NCBI RefSeq assembly: GCF_963678635.1
Contig: NC_087070.1
Location: forward strand, 48,653,467-48,717,466
DNA from: Symsagittifera roscoffensis
Taxonomy: Eukaryota > Xenacoelomorpha > Acoela > Convolutidae
Direction: 5' to 3'
DNA: 64,000 nt
Under the pieces are notes generated by a model that ran no database searches, was not told where the DNA came from, and was given only the letters and a program-made list of their open reading frames with translations. The number at the start of each line of letters is the position of its first letter. Within the stretch, counting starts at the first letter, position 1. The translations under genes were made by a program, and so were the position numbers. Below, one piece after another: positions 40,865-51,929 of the stretch.

Positions 40865-43779
40865 TCTTTATTTGTCACTTTCCTATGCCTACTCTTGACT
40901 CAATTGCTAGAGACCTTATAGTTTTATTAACAATAATAATGACACAACACAATAAATTTCACCAGATTCTATTAAATAGTGACCACGAATCCCTGTATGT
41001 TGTAAGAGTACAGTTTGTATAAAACTTATTCACAATAGCCGATTATCGGTCCAAAGATCTGGAAACTAGCACAATATGATGTTATCAGTCAATTTAAAAG
41101 ATAGTGTACTCACTACCCAATCAAGCACAGTTTAGGTTGATTTAAAATCAAAAAACAAAAAAAATATATATTGACACAATATGAATGTATATATAAAAAA
41201 AACGTATGTGTCTTGTACTCTTAGTCGGTTGCAGTACAATAGTCGAACTTGTCTTTCAAAGAAAAAGCTTTCCCTGCTTGGTGCTGCACCAAACAGACAA
41301 AACTTTGAAGGCAGTTATTTTCTCAAGTGGGCGTCTATTGCACCCACCGAGTACTGTGTTACCTATCTGCCTTCGGACTGCCCGAGCTAGACCTACTAAA
41401 ATCCTCAGGGCAGTCACTTTCCCCAAAAACGTATTATGTTTCAATCCACACCAATGAGTCACGCTCTTTTTAATTTAGACTTAGTGTCGCGAATATCCGA
41501 GTTCGGACCTGTTTTGTATTAGTCTGGTTCTTTTTGAGAGGCAAGTTACCAGTGCAGTCACTGATACCTAGCCTGTGTATTAATAACCTAATACCTCTCG
41601 CTTTTTAGTCTTTCTTTCGTTTACCTAAGTCCTTAATAAAATAATACCCCTCCGGATTGGCACAAATAGGACCCTTCCGGACTGTCAGAATATGGACCCC
41701 TCCGGATTGGGACCCCTCCGAGTTAGTTAATAGTAGACCCCTCCGGATTTGGAAAGTAGACCCCTCCGGATTCGGAGCCCTTAGCTCTGTCAAAGTAGCT
41801 TTTCGCAGTTTTCTTAATTTCAGCTTATACCCCTCCGGATACGTTCTGCGTTGCTATTATGCTGTTTGAATTAACTGGGAAGGGTATAGGGTCCTTTCCT
41901 AGACCCCTCCGGATTGAAGTTAAGGCACTTATTTGACAATTCACACTAACGGTGAAGGGTCTTATCACTTGCCTAATCTCGACTCTATTATGGTTGTCTT
42001 GTGCCTTCAGCCCTCCCTTTCTGTCTAGAACTGTCCTAAATTACTTAGTTCAATCGCTATCAACTTTTGGTAGGGGTATAAGGGTTTTTCAGAAAAATTT
42101 ATAAAACGTGAAGGGTGTACCCCTCCGGATTTGTGTAATTTGCTAAAAACAATCTCAAAAAACTTTCTCGCTCGCTTTTTCGAGTAATTCTCTTTCCTAC
42201 TAGTAAGTTAAGCTAATTTCTGATCTAATGGTACCAAGATTGACTCGATATGCTCTGTAGTTCCAAAGTTATTAACCAAAACGTCTTTTTTCCAAATTCA
42301 AAAATTTTCTCTCTTATAGGTTCCGCCTAACTTTTTCCGCAAATCTGGTCCTTTCGACCTAAAAACTATTGATCTGAGCTAACAAGGCCTATACTCTTCT
42401 AGTTCAATGCAAAAGACCCGATCTAAAACGCTTTTGTAGAAAAAATTTGCGAAAAACTATGCTACCTGGACCCCTCCGGATTGACGAATCCACCAAATCA
42501 AACACGTTATGTTCGATTTCTCTGCAACCCGGAAGGCTTTCGGGTAGCGGGTTTTAAAACTCGTAGATTCACTAGTGGACGTTGTCCGAACAACTATTCT
42601 TACTGTCCTAACTCAAAGATTTCAAAAAATTTTCTGATTTTATAGTGTTTCTTACTATCAAAAAATGGGAAAATTTGGGTTTTTGTACCAAACTAGTTCC
42701 AACCACTTCCGAACTAAAGTTAACCGGTTCTACTTATTACAGTAGTGCAGTTACGATGTAACACACTAACTTAGCGCTTTTTTTCGTTTCAAAAAATATC
42801 GATATCTCAAAAATCGCGACTTGTGGGGGGATCAAAATATCGCTATTTTGACCCTAAAAACCGGTCTGTTTTCGTTGTTTTTCACTGAAAAACGATATAT
42901 GACTATTAATATAGGCTATATGAATAATAATATTAGTAATACTATACCCCTCCGGGTTTGTTTATTATCCGAATTAAGGTGCTTAACTCGGATATTCGCA
43001 GTTCGGTGAAGGGTCACTACAGTGCAGCACTGTCGAGCCCCCCACAGATTACTATCTTACTTTTTGTACCAAAAGGGATACAAAACTTGTTAACGATACC
43101 CAACAGTCGATTGTTGTTGTCGTTGAGCCCCTTCTTGTTGCTCCTTGAACTGCTTGCCGGATCGGTCTTCGCCCAAGACCCTTCCGAATTGAGCGCAAAT
43201 CAGCTGACCCTTCCGGATTGAGCGCAATTTATCATTAACGTGCTTAAATGCTCAAATAACCCTACAGTACAAGCCTCACAAACGGGCCACAAAATTGATC
43301 GTAACGATCCTGACTGATATAAATGCCTGTAACAACAATATATCTATCAACAACAAACGGGGGGGTTGAATCACATCTTGTCTGGGGGGATGATTTCTAC
43401 TGATTTTTTACTTTTTTACTGTTTTTGGTTTTTTCGGTTATTTTTTTATGTTTTTTTGTTTTTCTTGGGTACTATACTACTTTTTGTTTGGTTTTACTTA
43501 TATCTTTAAGTGTTTTTGGTCACCAACCGCTCAGGGGACGAGGGGACGGCCGATCCCCCACCCTTCCTGGTTTGTGAATTTTCGGTCTTAACTAGGTTAA
43601 AAAACTATTCACGGCAATCCGGAAGGCCTCCGCGTTCCGAACTACCCTTCCGCCCCGGCGGTTTAGGCCTAATAAGGGCGTTAATGTGAGCATCCGCTCG
43701 GCGCGGAGTGCTCGTTAACGGTTCTGCCGATCATGATGTTAAAAAAGAATAACACCCAGGAGCGCCATAAAAACATACA
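40865..43779 (-). promoter_or_regulatory. 2.9-kb leader with 13 copies of a 13-bp motif
   Basis: Non-coding region between the 5' LTR and gag. On the plus strand ACCC(C/T)TCCGGATT or close variants occur at 41646, 41671, 41696, 41712, 41737, 41760, 41829, 41903, 42119, 42470, 42946, 43178 and 43207, all in one orientation; one more copy lies in each LTR (20655 and 44247). The first six are 16-25 bp apart. A 15-bp inverted pair, GCGAATATCCGAGTT at 41489 and its complement at 42985, spans 1.5 kb. Likely roles are protein binding (compare the insulator repeats of Drosophila gypsy) or RNA packaging; neither is shown. Confidence 0.75.
43753..43767 (-). promoter_or_regulatory. Putative primer-binding site
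   Basis: On the minus strand TGGCGCTCCTGGGTG begins 12 nt after the 5' LTR. TGG plus a GC-rich stretch fits complementarity to a tRNA 3' CCA end. I cannot assign the tRNA, and the 12-nt gap is longer than usual. Confidence 0.45.
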
Positions 43780-44701
43780 TGTAACATTCGCCCGGAAGAT
43801 ACATATCGACGGATAACAAAACTAAGTCTTAAGACGACTGGCCAGCGTCTAAACAGAGCTTTGCATGTTTTTCACCGTCTCTACCAAGCCAGTACTTTTC
43901 GGTGGTCTTTCTTACATCGGGTCGACAAAAACGTTACTGTTCTCCGGCTTCGACCAGAACGCTCAAATTAACTGAATTACATGCAAAAATAGTGAGCTCA
44001 TGGCTGGGTCTCAGTATCCCCAGACCACGAGGTCACTCCTAAAAACAGGGCTACTACTTATCATATTACTATTGTTTTTGTTCAGTAGATAAAAATCATC
44101 ATCTCCATCGAAGATGGATCAACCCTTCCCCCTCTACTTCTAGCTCCTCATTCTTGTCAAAACGAATTAAGATCTTAATTAAATTCAAGTCAGGACATGA
44201 CGGATGCTAAAATTCAATATAAGTTCATAAAAGTCCACGTCCCGAGACCCTTCCGGATTCTTGAATCCGGTGAATCAAGCTTCTTAATATCCAGTTCACA
44301 ATAACTCGGGAGGCTGGGTTTTACCCTTCACCGTTGCTCGCAACGGCCTTGCAACTATTGTAACAGCACAATAGTTGCAACTCGGAACGTCCTCTGCTGT
44401 TCGATAGTTCGTTGTTGTTTTTTTTTAGTCTCGATTTCGTACTGTTCGTAATCGCAGATAAAGTTGTTCTGTTTCTTTCTGCTATTTTAGCTAAAATGGC
44501 CGTCTCTGACGTTTCTCAGAAATATGACGTCATAATTCGAATTTTTAAAAATTAGAATTCCAGAATCTTCTAGCCTTCACCGTTTGGCTAATCGTTCAAA
44601 TAACGTCCTTATCCGTTCTAAATCGCCAATTCGGAAGGCTTGCTGCTAAAATACCGAATTCTGCAGAGACTGCATTTTGGCCATTCTGGTCGAATGTCAC
44701 A
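43780..44701 (-). repeat. 5' LTR (922 bp)
   Basis: Promoter-side LTR, matching 20188-21109 base for base as far as I could compare. The CRE palindrome TGACGTCA is at 44525-44532 and the 13-bp hairpin at 44349-44380. Confidence 0.93.
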
Positions 44702-46124
44702 TCCTTACCACTTCAAAAGAAAACAGATTGTGCGTACATTGTTTGTTCGTTTATTTTACTTGCAACAGCACGGACTCTCTTGATACTAAAAAAACTTGCT
44801 CTGTAATGATAATCAATGTGTCATAATTTTTTTAATTAGTGCAGGCAATTGAGTTAAAAAAAACAATGAGATCAATTGTATTTGATTTTTTACATTTTGA
44901 TAGAACATTTTAGTACAATTTCTAAAAAATATTTGAATCATCATCTGAATCACAAAAAATCTAAAGTGTGGTGTCTTGTCTTAAGACTTTACTCTTGCCC
45001 TAATAAAAAAAATTAAATATGAGTTTATCTGATAGTAAAAATTTGAAAAAAAGAAGAATCTTTCGCTTGGTTTGCGTAACTCAGATGATCTTTTGCTAGT
45101 CATCAGTATGTTAAAGATTAGTTGGACTGTGCCTGCTCTTCCAATACTTCAACTTAAACTTCTTATTTAAGCAGCTTAGAAAAAGGGAAATATGTCGCAG
45201 TTTTTTACCTTGAATTTCTTAAGCTTGAACTCTGGGACACCCTAGGATACTCTAGAATACTCTAATAATCTACGCTTTGCTTTTCTTTTAAAATTTTGTC
45301 AATAACGCCATCAAAAACTGAAACGACACTTAGTTGTTTTCATAAAAATCATTTTTGTTAACTTCAAGTAATTATTCGACAAAAAATTTTCTGGGATCAA
45401 AAGCATAGAAATAACATAACATATCTCCAATTGGCTTTTTTAGTGACGTAACTGTAGGGAAAAAAATTGTTGAATTTTTCTTAAGTTTAAGCCCAGCACA
45501 TGAAAATTTTTCAGATAGTTTTAAAACATCCCCAAAATAACTAGTTAAGAAGGCGGCTTTTTCTGGAGAATCTATTCACAAAGAGATATTGTAGTTGTTC
45601 GTTTATGATCTATGCTACGGTTTAGTGAAAAAAATTTTTAAGACATAACTCTTATAAGGGGACATAATTGTTAAAATCTGGGCTTTTGAAAATTACATAT
45701 TTTGGATAATAATGCGCATCTAATTTGTGTTGACGTGTTTATCGTGTATACAACCGGATAAACATTAGTTTTTTCACCAACAACTACTACAACTATTTTA
45801 AGAAGTAGCCAAACATTCAAGGTTTTGCTCTGATGCTAGCAGATTTGTTTGCCCAGATTTGCTAGCTAGCATTTTTGGTCAAACAGATTAAATTTGAGGT
45901 TATTTTTTGACAATAAATTGCTATGTTTCCGTTTATTGTTCATAAGGGCCCAAAATTTGACACATTGCCGATGAAACTATATGAAAGAATCTGAACGAAT
46001 TAAAACATGGTGATTTTTTTGAAGCCGTTGATTAATCAGTCAATCTTAAGTAGAATCTGGTATTGAGTTGTTCTGGTCGTCGAATCATTCTAGTAAAAAA
46101 ACACAAGGAATTTAAAAATATGGA
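44702..46124. other. Gene-free AT-rich spacer
   Basis: No gene. A weak remnant of repeat family A (ACATTCAAGGTTTTGCTCTG) lies near 45811-45830. Confidence 0.45.
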
Positions 46125-46132
46125 CTCAAAAC

Positions 46133-46584
46133 TAGAGATGTACCGGATTCCGGAATCCGGTTCCGGAATCCGGCAAATCCGGCAATTTTGGGATGTCAAT
46201 CCGGATCCGGAATCCGGTAAAAAGTAACCGGATTTTATCGGATTTGATTCGCCTAAAATTTGTTGAATTCTCAGTTAAAAAATAAGTTTGCAACTGTTTT
46301 TATTCAAGCTGTTACACAGAAATTTTACTCAATGTATAAATTATTGAAGAAGTAAAAAGTTATCATGAATCAAAACAAGCTGTTCGGAAAATTCTGGTAA
46401 ATAGCGGGGCGCGAATGACGCATATACATCAAACAAAAACTACTCGTAGCAGTAATACTTGATTTCAACAGCTGCACTCAAATTACTGACAAACAATTAA
46501 ATGAAATCCGGAATCCGGTTCTTTTTTTACCGGATTCAATCCGGATCCGGTAATCCGGTAAATTTCGATCCGGTCACATCTCTA
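46133..46584. mobile_element. hAT MITE with CCGGAT sub-terminal repeats
   Basis: 452 bp bounded by TAGAGATGTACCGG and CCGGTCACATCTCTA, with perfect 8-bp target duplication CTCAAAAC (46125-46132 and 46585-46592). Many copies of the ATCCGGAATCCGG type fill both ends. It has the expected hAT features and no transposase. Confidence 0.88.
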
Positions 46585-46592
46585 CTCAAAAC

Positions 46593-47803
46593 TTTTCTTT
46601 GGTAAGCTTATGAACTTGGCTTTGTTGTCATATTGCGCGAAAACAGCGAATGAAAATAAAAAATTCATCAAAGAAAGTTCGAAGGCAATCTTTTCAAGCT
46701 TGCAAGAAAAACTTTTACGAATTCTCTTAAAATGATCTACATTTTTTCGTTTTTCCGATTGGATTCGATAACATGAAATTTACTAATGACCCGCAATGAA
46801 AGAGTCAAAACTCAATTTAGTTTTCGACAATGGTAAAATTACTTAAACTGTTTTTAAAAATTATTCTTTAATAATTTTTGGCCAATTTTAATTGTTTTTT
46901 TTTTTCAAATTTTATTTAAGCTAGCCCAAAAATTGGTATTTAAACAAAAAATTTCATCTTATACTTTTTTCGTTTATCTTGAAATCTGGTCTTAAGTCAG
47001 TTTGGCCGGAATATTATGTGCTACTAGCAGAGGAACCGTTTATCTTTGTTTTTCAAAGAGTTTTAGAGATCTCAAGCGATTGGAAACATTTCGTTTACTC
47101 TTGCTGTGAGATCCCAAAAAATCTTACTTAACGCCTGGCTTTAATCTCTCAGCTGATGTTCTTTTCTTTTATTGTTCTGAAAATTAAAAACGGGGAAGAA
47201 CTTGGCCTTCGGGTGTTTTAGTGTTTTTGTTATCTACGCAAAATCAGCTACCCTAAATAATTATTGGAGAGATTTGAGTGGTATAACATATTCAAGCCCT
47301 TTCAGTCGTGGTTTGAATGACTTTCAAAAAAATTGTCTTTTTTTTCTCTTGAGAGAAAAACTGGTTTAAAATTTTTTATTTGTATTTCAACGTTCATTAT
47401 ATAGAAGGAACTATTTTTACAATAATGTAGGCTCACAAAACTTGATTTTACGTTTGAAAAAAAATTATTGGATTTTTTTAGCGTTGATTTGACAAGGAAG
47501 ATTTTCAAAAAAAATGTTTTTCATTCATTTTTTTTGTTTGGTATTCATTTATTGAAAACAAAACGATCAAGCTTAAGTCATTAATTCTCTACGCGATAGT
47601 ATAAATCTCGAATCACACTGCCCACTAAAAAGAAAACTAATTCGAAAATTAAAAAAAATCTACTTTTTTATGAATATGGTCGGAAAATTCTGTGCTAATT
47701 CCACAGCAACCGCCTATCCTCTTCTACAAATGTTTTTGTTCAGCCAAATGATGACAAGTCGATGCTCTTTTGGGAAGTTTACTAATCATACCGTTGTCAT
47801 ATT
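46593..47803. other. Gene-free AT-rich spacer
   Basis: No gene. A stretch near 47670-47740 (ATGGTCGGAAAATTCTGTGC ... CAGCAACCGCCTATCC) resembles 59604-59675, pointing to another low-copy repeat. Confidence 0.4.
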
Positions 47804-48649
47804 CCCGGGTTGACCTCCATACACCGAAAAAGCTTATCATACAATTCCGTACATCAAGTGTGTGGAAAAATGCTTGTCACTCAATTTTCATACAATTTCG
47901 AAAAATAGTTCAAAAAAGACATAAGTTAGTTTCTGCGGTTGTTTGATTCTAATAAAACAGACTGGTGATAAAAAACCGGGGTTTTCGTTTTTTGAAAAAA
48001 ATGCTTATCATACAATTCCAACAATTGGAAATTGTATGGCTGGCATTTTTTTGATAGCGACACAAAAAATTTTGAGTTTGCCCCAAAAATTTATTTTGTT
48101 TTTTTTTCAACCGCAAATCGAATTTTGTACGCAAACAAACTTTTTCCAAAAAAAATTTTTGCATGTAAAATTTAAATTTTTTTGTGTGCATAACGTAGTC
48201 TTGGATACGATAATGTGACTTTTTTCTTTTCGTTTTATTGTTTTTTTTTTTCAAAACGCTGAAAACTCTTTTTTATATGGCGTGTTTATGTATCTCTTGA
48301 TCAATGTCTGATAGTTTAAAATTCAAATTTTTAAAAAATAATCATTGTTGAAAAATTTTACCAGTTTTAAAAGTTTGGTACTTTCCTTATACCATTTGTG
48401 AAAGACAGCTCTAAGACAATTCAGGTCGTTTTCTATGCACTTTAAATGCGAGTCCGTCCAACCTTTGGTGCTTTGAGTTAACCAACGTCTTTGTCAATTG
48501 TGTTCGGTTACAAACACAACCCAAAATTTCGAAACTAAATTTAGAAACAAAAAATCAACAAAAAATGCTTATCATAGAGATTTCATACAATTTTCTGTAC
48601 GTAGGGAATTGTATGAAATTGTGTGACCAGAAGTTTTGGTCAACTCGGG
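47804..48649. mobile_element. Possible 846-bp inverted-repeat element
   Basis: Ends CCCGGGTTGACC and GGTCAACTCGGG are inverted, and each is followed inward by CATACAATT-type motifs that recur at least five times in the segment. I found no target duplication, so the exact ends are uncertain. Confidence 0.4.
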
Positions 48650-48810
48650 TTGTTTTTATTCGTAAGGGTCAACTGGATTTTCATTCAAAGTAATTGAAAT
48701 GATTTACTCTCAGAAGTCTTATAATTGTTTGAAAAAACTATGAAAAATGAATTTAACCATCGAAATAGCAGATAAAATAGCAAAAATCTCCACATGTGAT
48801 TATGTAAACT

Positions 48811-48922
48811 TGATTATGTCACAATGACACTTCATGATTATGTAAAAATGACACTTTATGATTATGTAATAAAGACACTTTATGATAATGTAATAATGAC
48901 ACTTTATGGTTATGAAATAAAC
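48811..48922. repeat. 24-bp tandem repeat, about 4.6 units
   Basis: Units of TGATTATGTAATAATGACAC plus TTTA with a few substitutions. The array starts just beyond the stop of the filamin terminal exon, so it lies in the presumed 3' UTR. The 24-bp period keeps a frame open on the minus strand (HNHKVSLL repeats), which I regard as incidental. Confidence 0.8.
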
Positions 48923-48933
48923 GCCCGAAGGTT

Positions 48934-49143
48934 TTAAACATCGGCCTTCCAGTATTTTTCCGAGTCGAGAGAGGAGCCGTTGAGAAGAGAGAAACTCTGA
49001 GTGCTGCTGACACTTCCGTTCACTGGTGGGTACTTGTTTCTTTCTTGGGGATTCTCCAGCAGAAACTCTTCCAGCTCCTGCACGTCCTGGAATATCTTGA
49101 CTTCAAACGGACTCTGAGGGATCTCAACGTCCGCCCACCACAC
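48934..49143 (-). CDS. Filamin-like gene, probable terminal exon
   Basis: The acceptor TTATTTCCAG precedes VWWADVEIPQSPFEVKIFQ, the last two strands of a filamin Ig repeat (compare family I/VPxSPFxVxI). Phase 0 fits the preceding exon at 53492-53586, whose last residues are GDYKVE. The protein then leaves the filamin pattern for a Glu/Asn/Ser-rich tail of about 50 residues ending WKADV and a TAA. Composition stays coding-like to the stop. It could be the true C-terminus or an alternative terminal exon, since filamins usually end in a dimerising Ig repeat. Filamins cross-link actin and tie it to membrane proteins. Confidence 0.7.
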   Translation of the reverse strand: MWWADVEIPQSPFEVKIFQDVQELEEFLLENPQERNKYPPVNGSVSSTQSFSLLNGSSLDSEKYWKADV

Positions 49144-49643
49144 CTGGAAATAAACATAACACAAATTATACAAAGTCAAATGTTTGATAGATTTAAATAA
49201 ACTAATCTAGAACGGTTTCAGCGATTCGCAGAGGATCTATGAAAAGGTATCTAGTCTGTCTAAGCATAGTATGTTCAACTTATTTCCCCACATTCTCTAC
49301 TGATTTATTTTGCTGAGAGCGAACCTCTTTTTTGCGACTCAAGGTTTTTTTGGGTTTAGCTTTTTTATGAGTTTTAATTGCGCTAGCGATATATTTTCTA
49401 CAATTGTAGATACGTTTCATGAATTAACATCGAGTTCTGCAAATTTGTCCGGAAATCCGTAAAAATTCACGACTTTTTTAGCTGATAATTGTACGATGGA
49501 ACCTGGAGTCAAATTATAGCTTGCCCACAACCTCACATCAGCATCATCTTTACGGTGTAACGAATGCTTTTCAAAAGTAAAGTAAGAATTCTGAACACGT
49601 TCAACATAGCTTAATTCGTCTAATTAGCATGCAAATTTTGATA
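49144..49643. other. Filamin intron sequence
   Basis: Part of the 4.3-kb last intron; no other element recognised in this stretch. Confidence 0.5.
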
Positions 49644-49651
49644 CTCATGGG

Positions 49652-50098
49652 CAGGGGCGGATCTAGGATTTTTTCGAAAGGGGGGGGGGCGGATTTACAA
49701 AAGTTTTCGAAAATTTTGACGACCTTTTTTTAGGTCGACCAAATTGATTTTCCGAGCTTTCGTAAAGCACTAAAAGACGCTGTTTTGACCAAATTTTGAG
49801 CGCCGCAGGCAATTTTTTGAAAAAACAGGTCAATTTTTTGGGGCACTTTTTGAAAATTTTGAAAAAAAAATCTTGAAAATTTTTTGAAAGTTTTGAATCA
49901 TAATTTTGAAAGTTTTTTGGCGCGCGCTCCCCCCGCAAAGAAATATTGGCGCCACAGGCGCACTTAGAAAAATTCAAGGGTACGTCACCAAATATGGATA
50001 TCTAAAAACAGTACAAAGGGGGACCCTTTGGGTAGGCAGGGGATCAAATCCCTGAGAGAAGGGCGTCCGCCCTACCCGCCCCCCTAAATCCGCTCCTG
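49652..50098. mobile_element. hAT-like MITE family B, copy 2
   Basis: 447 bp with ends CAGGGGCGGATCTAGG and (reverse complement) CAGGAGCGGATTTAGG. Flanking 8-mers CTCATGGG (49644-49651) and CTCGTGGG (50099-50106) are a target duplication with one later change. Same family and orientation as 16192-16626; inserted in the filamin last intron. Confidence 0.82.
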
Positions 50099-50106
50099 CT
50101 CGTGGG

Positions 50107-50736
50107 ACAATGTTAAAATTGTTTTGAAAAAATCGAAGGTTTTTGGTATACGAAAAGGATCTCAAAGTATTTATTGTAAAGCGTCAAATTCAATATGGTT
50201 TTTATAACAATTTCTATCAGATATTATGTGGTCTCAGGTTCCCCCTTTTTAACTCTAAACAACTTAACAACATGCAGTTTCACTCTCTACTTTTTGTTGC
50301 CTTAGCAATTTAACTTCGATATTTAAAAACCATTTCGATAAATGTGCTTAGGGGAATGCTTTTTGGACGGAATGAAGAGCAGTTTGCTCGGAAGCTAACA
50401 AAAATTTTCAGGCCGGCAGTTGGGTGATAAATCAATTATAGCCTGCAAAAAGCGATAGTACGTTTTTTCGGTTTTGTTAAGAAGAAAAGCGTAAATGCAA
50501 GCTGGCGCAACGCCAGATACACTAACATGAATTGAATATAGCAGATAGAACATTTTTTGAGTAATTTTTAGAAGTTCCATTGGCTAACCAGCAAGATGAT
50601 TTCTCCAGAACTCTCAGCATTCTGGGGTCGCCGCACAAAATGATTCACTCGTGATCATTTGATCCATTGTCATATTGAAAAACTTTTTCAGGGATCTTGA
50701 AATTTGGCGCAACGGGGGTGGGCAACATTTTTACAT
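50107..50736. other. Filamin intron sequence
   Basis: No other feature recognised. Confidence 0.45.
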
Positions 50737-51144
50737 CTAGCTGCTTGCATTTTTACATGTGCGCGCAGCCGTTTGGATAATTTTTTCTTTAGTTGGGAGG
50801 GCAAATTGAGTAGCCAAATTGTTTGTAACTGGCAAAACCGCACTGGCAACTGCGACAGTCGGGGTAAATCTCTCGTAGAGATCTTTTAAATACCTTATGA
50901 CATTTCGAACAACCAATTTTCCCGCTAAAGTGTCATGGTTATGCTCTCCATGCGTCCTGATTAATTCGTTTTTTTTTTCTCTAATGGCAGTTGCAGTTGG
51001 TTGACCTTTTATGTGTTTGATATTTTGAGCAAATCCAAATTTTGGTGAACTTACTTTTTTGCTTGAAAAAAATTCGTGGCCGGACGCTAGAAGAATTGGG
51101 TTGTTTTTAGATGAAACTAAGAATTCGAAAGAAGGCTCAGTCAT
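50737..51144 (-). pseudogene. Degenerate FLYWCH-type zinc-finger fragment
   Basis: 135 codons with ATG and stop. FEFLVSSKNNPILLASGHEF fits the start of a FLYWCH domain, and NELIRTHGEHNHD its conserved Cys-to-His end followed by the typical helix. Between them the expected Trp-x-Cys and Cys-x-[AG]-x-A positions read KFGFAQNIKHIKGQPTATAI: the zinc-binding cysteines are lost. FLYWCH domains occur in DNA-binding proteins and MULE-type transposases. Lying alone in an intron with a broken zinc site, this is most likely a decayed transposon or retrocopy fragment. Confidence 0.55.
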
Positions 51145-51550
51145 AATGTGTTTATTGTGTTTGCGTTTGTTTATAAGTTCAGTAAAGTATAAAGTGACTA
51201 TCAGAATTTAACGTCAGAAATTTTACGTCAAGAAAATATTACGAATTAGCACAAGTAGATATTTATAGTGATCATAATGATTTAGCAAAAAATTTAGAAA
51301 AAAAATACGAACTTGTCGATAAGAGTCGTAAGTAATTTAGGAAGCTCCTTTTTAGCATATATAAATAAATTAAACCAAGTTTTTCATAATGGGGCGTGCG
51401 TTAATTGCTGGAATAACTTTGGTGTGATAAGAGTTAAGATAAAAAATTCATACAGCCTTATTTTTACTAGTGAAACTACCAGGTGTTAAATTGTACGGTG
51501 TTAAATTATCTGGTATTAAATTGTAGGACAACGTGGTCTCAGTATTGTGC

Positions 51551-51929
51551 CGAGGGGTGTAGATGTGAGGCTCGATTCCCCCCTGAATTCTGGTTGCCAA
51601 ATTTTCCAAAATGTCCCACCTTTCGTATAATATTACGACATCCATTCTTGGCTGACCAACCTCAAAATTTTACTAAAGGTGCCTTTGGGGCCAATAAAAA
51701 ATTTGAGGGGAAGCGCGCGCCAAAAAAATGCAATTTTTTGGTCAGAAAGTTGGCCTGTTTTTTGAACAAATTGCCTGCAGAGCAGAAAGTTTTTGACAAA
51801 ATGGTCCTTGTAGTGTTTTCGGAGAGCTTGCAAAATCAAATTGATCGACCTAAAAAAAGTTCCATAACATTTTCGAAATGTTTCGAAAAACCGCCCTCCC
51901 CTTTAGAAAAATTCCCGACCACGCCCCTG
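51551..51929 (-). mobile_element. hAT-like MITE family B, copy 3 (decayed, inverted)
   Basis: Reverse-oriented relative of 16192-16626. Matching stretches include GACCAACCTCAAAATTTTAC, GAAGCGCGCGCCAAAAAAAT, TTGATCGACCTAAAAAAAGT and the end CACGCCCCTG at 51929. The left end is uncertain. Its right end abuts the first unit of the 96-bp array. Confidence 0.6.

Larger units (their letters stand above)
20188..44701 (-). mobile_element. Giant Ty3/Gypsy-type LTR retrotransposon (24.5 kb)
   Basis: Complete element transcribed from the minus strand. It has 922-bp LTRs at both ends that look identical by eye, a putative primer-binding site and polypurine tract, gag-protease, RT-RNase H, integrase, a macro-like module and a 2981-aa accessory ORF. 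The order RT, RNase H, integrase places it in Ty3/Gypsy (Metaviridae). With a 4-bp flanking duplication, AGGA in element orientation (20185-20188 and 44702-44705), the terminal base of the LTR is ambiguous. Identical LTRs imply recent insertion. Ty3/Gypsy elements are usually 5-10 kb; this one carries about 10 kb of extra protein-coding cargo and a 2.9-kb leader. Confidence 0.93.
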
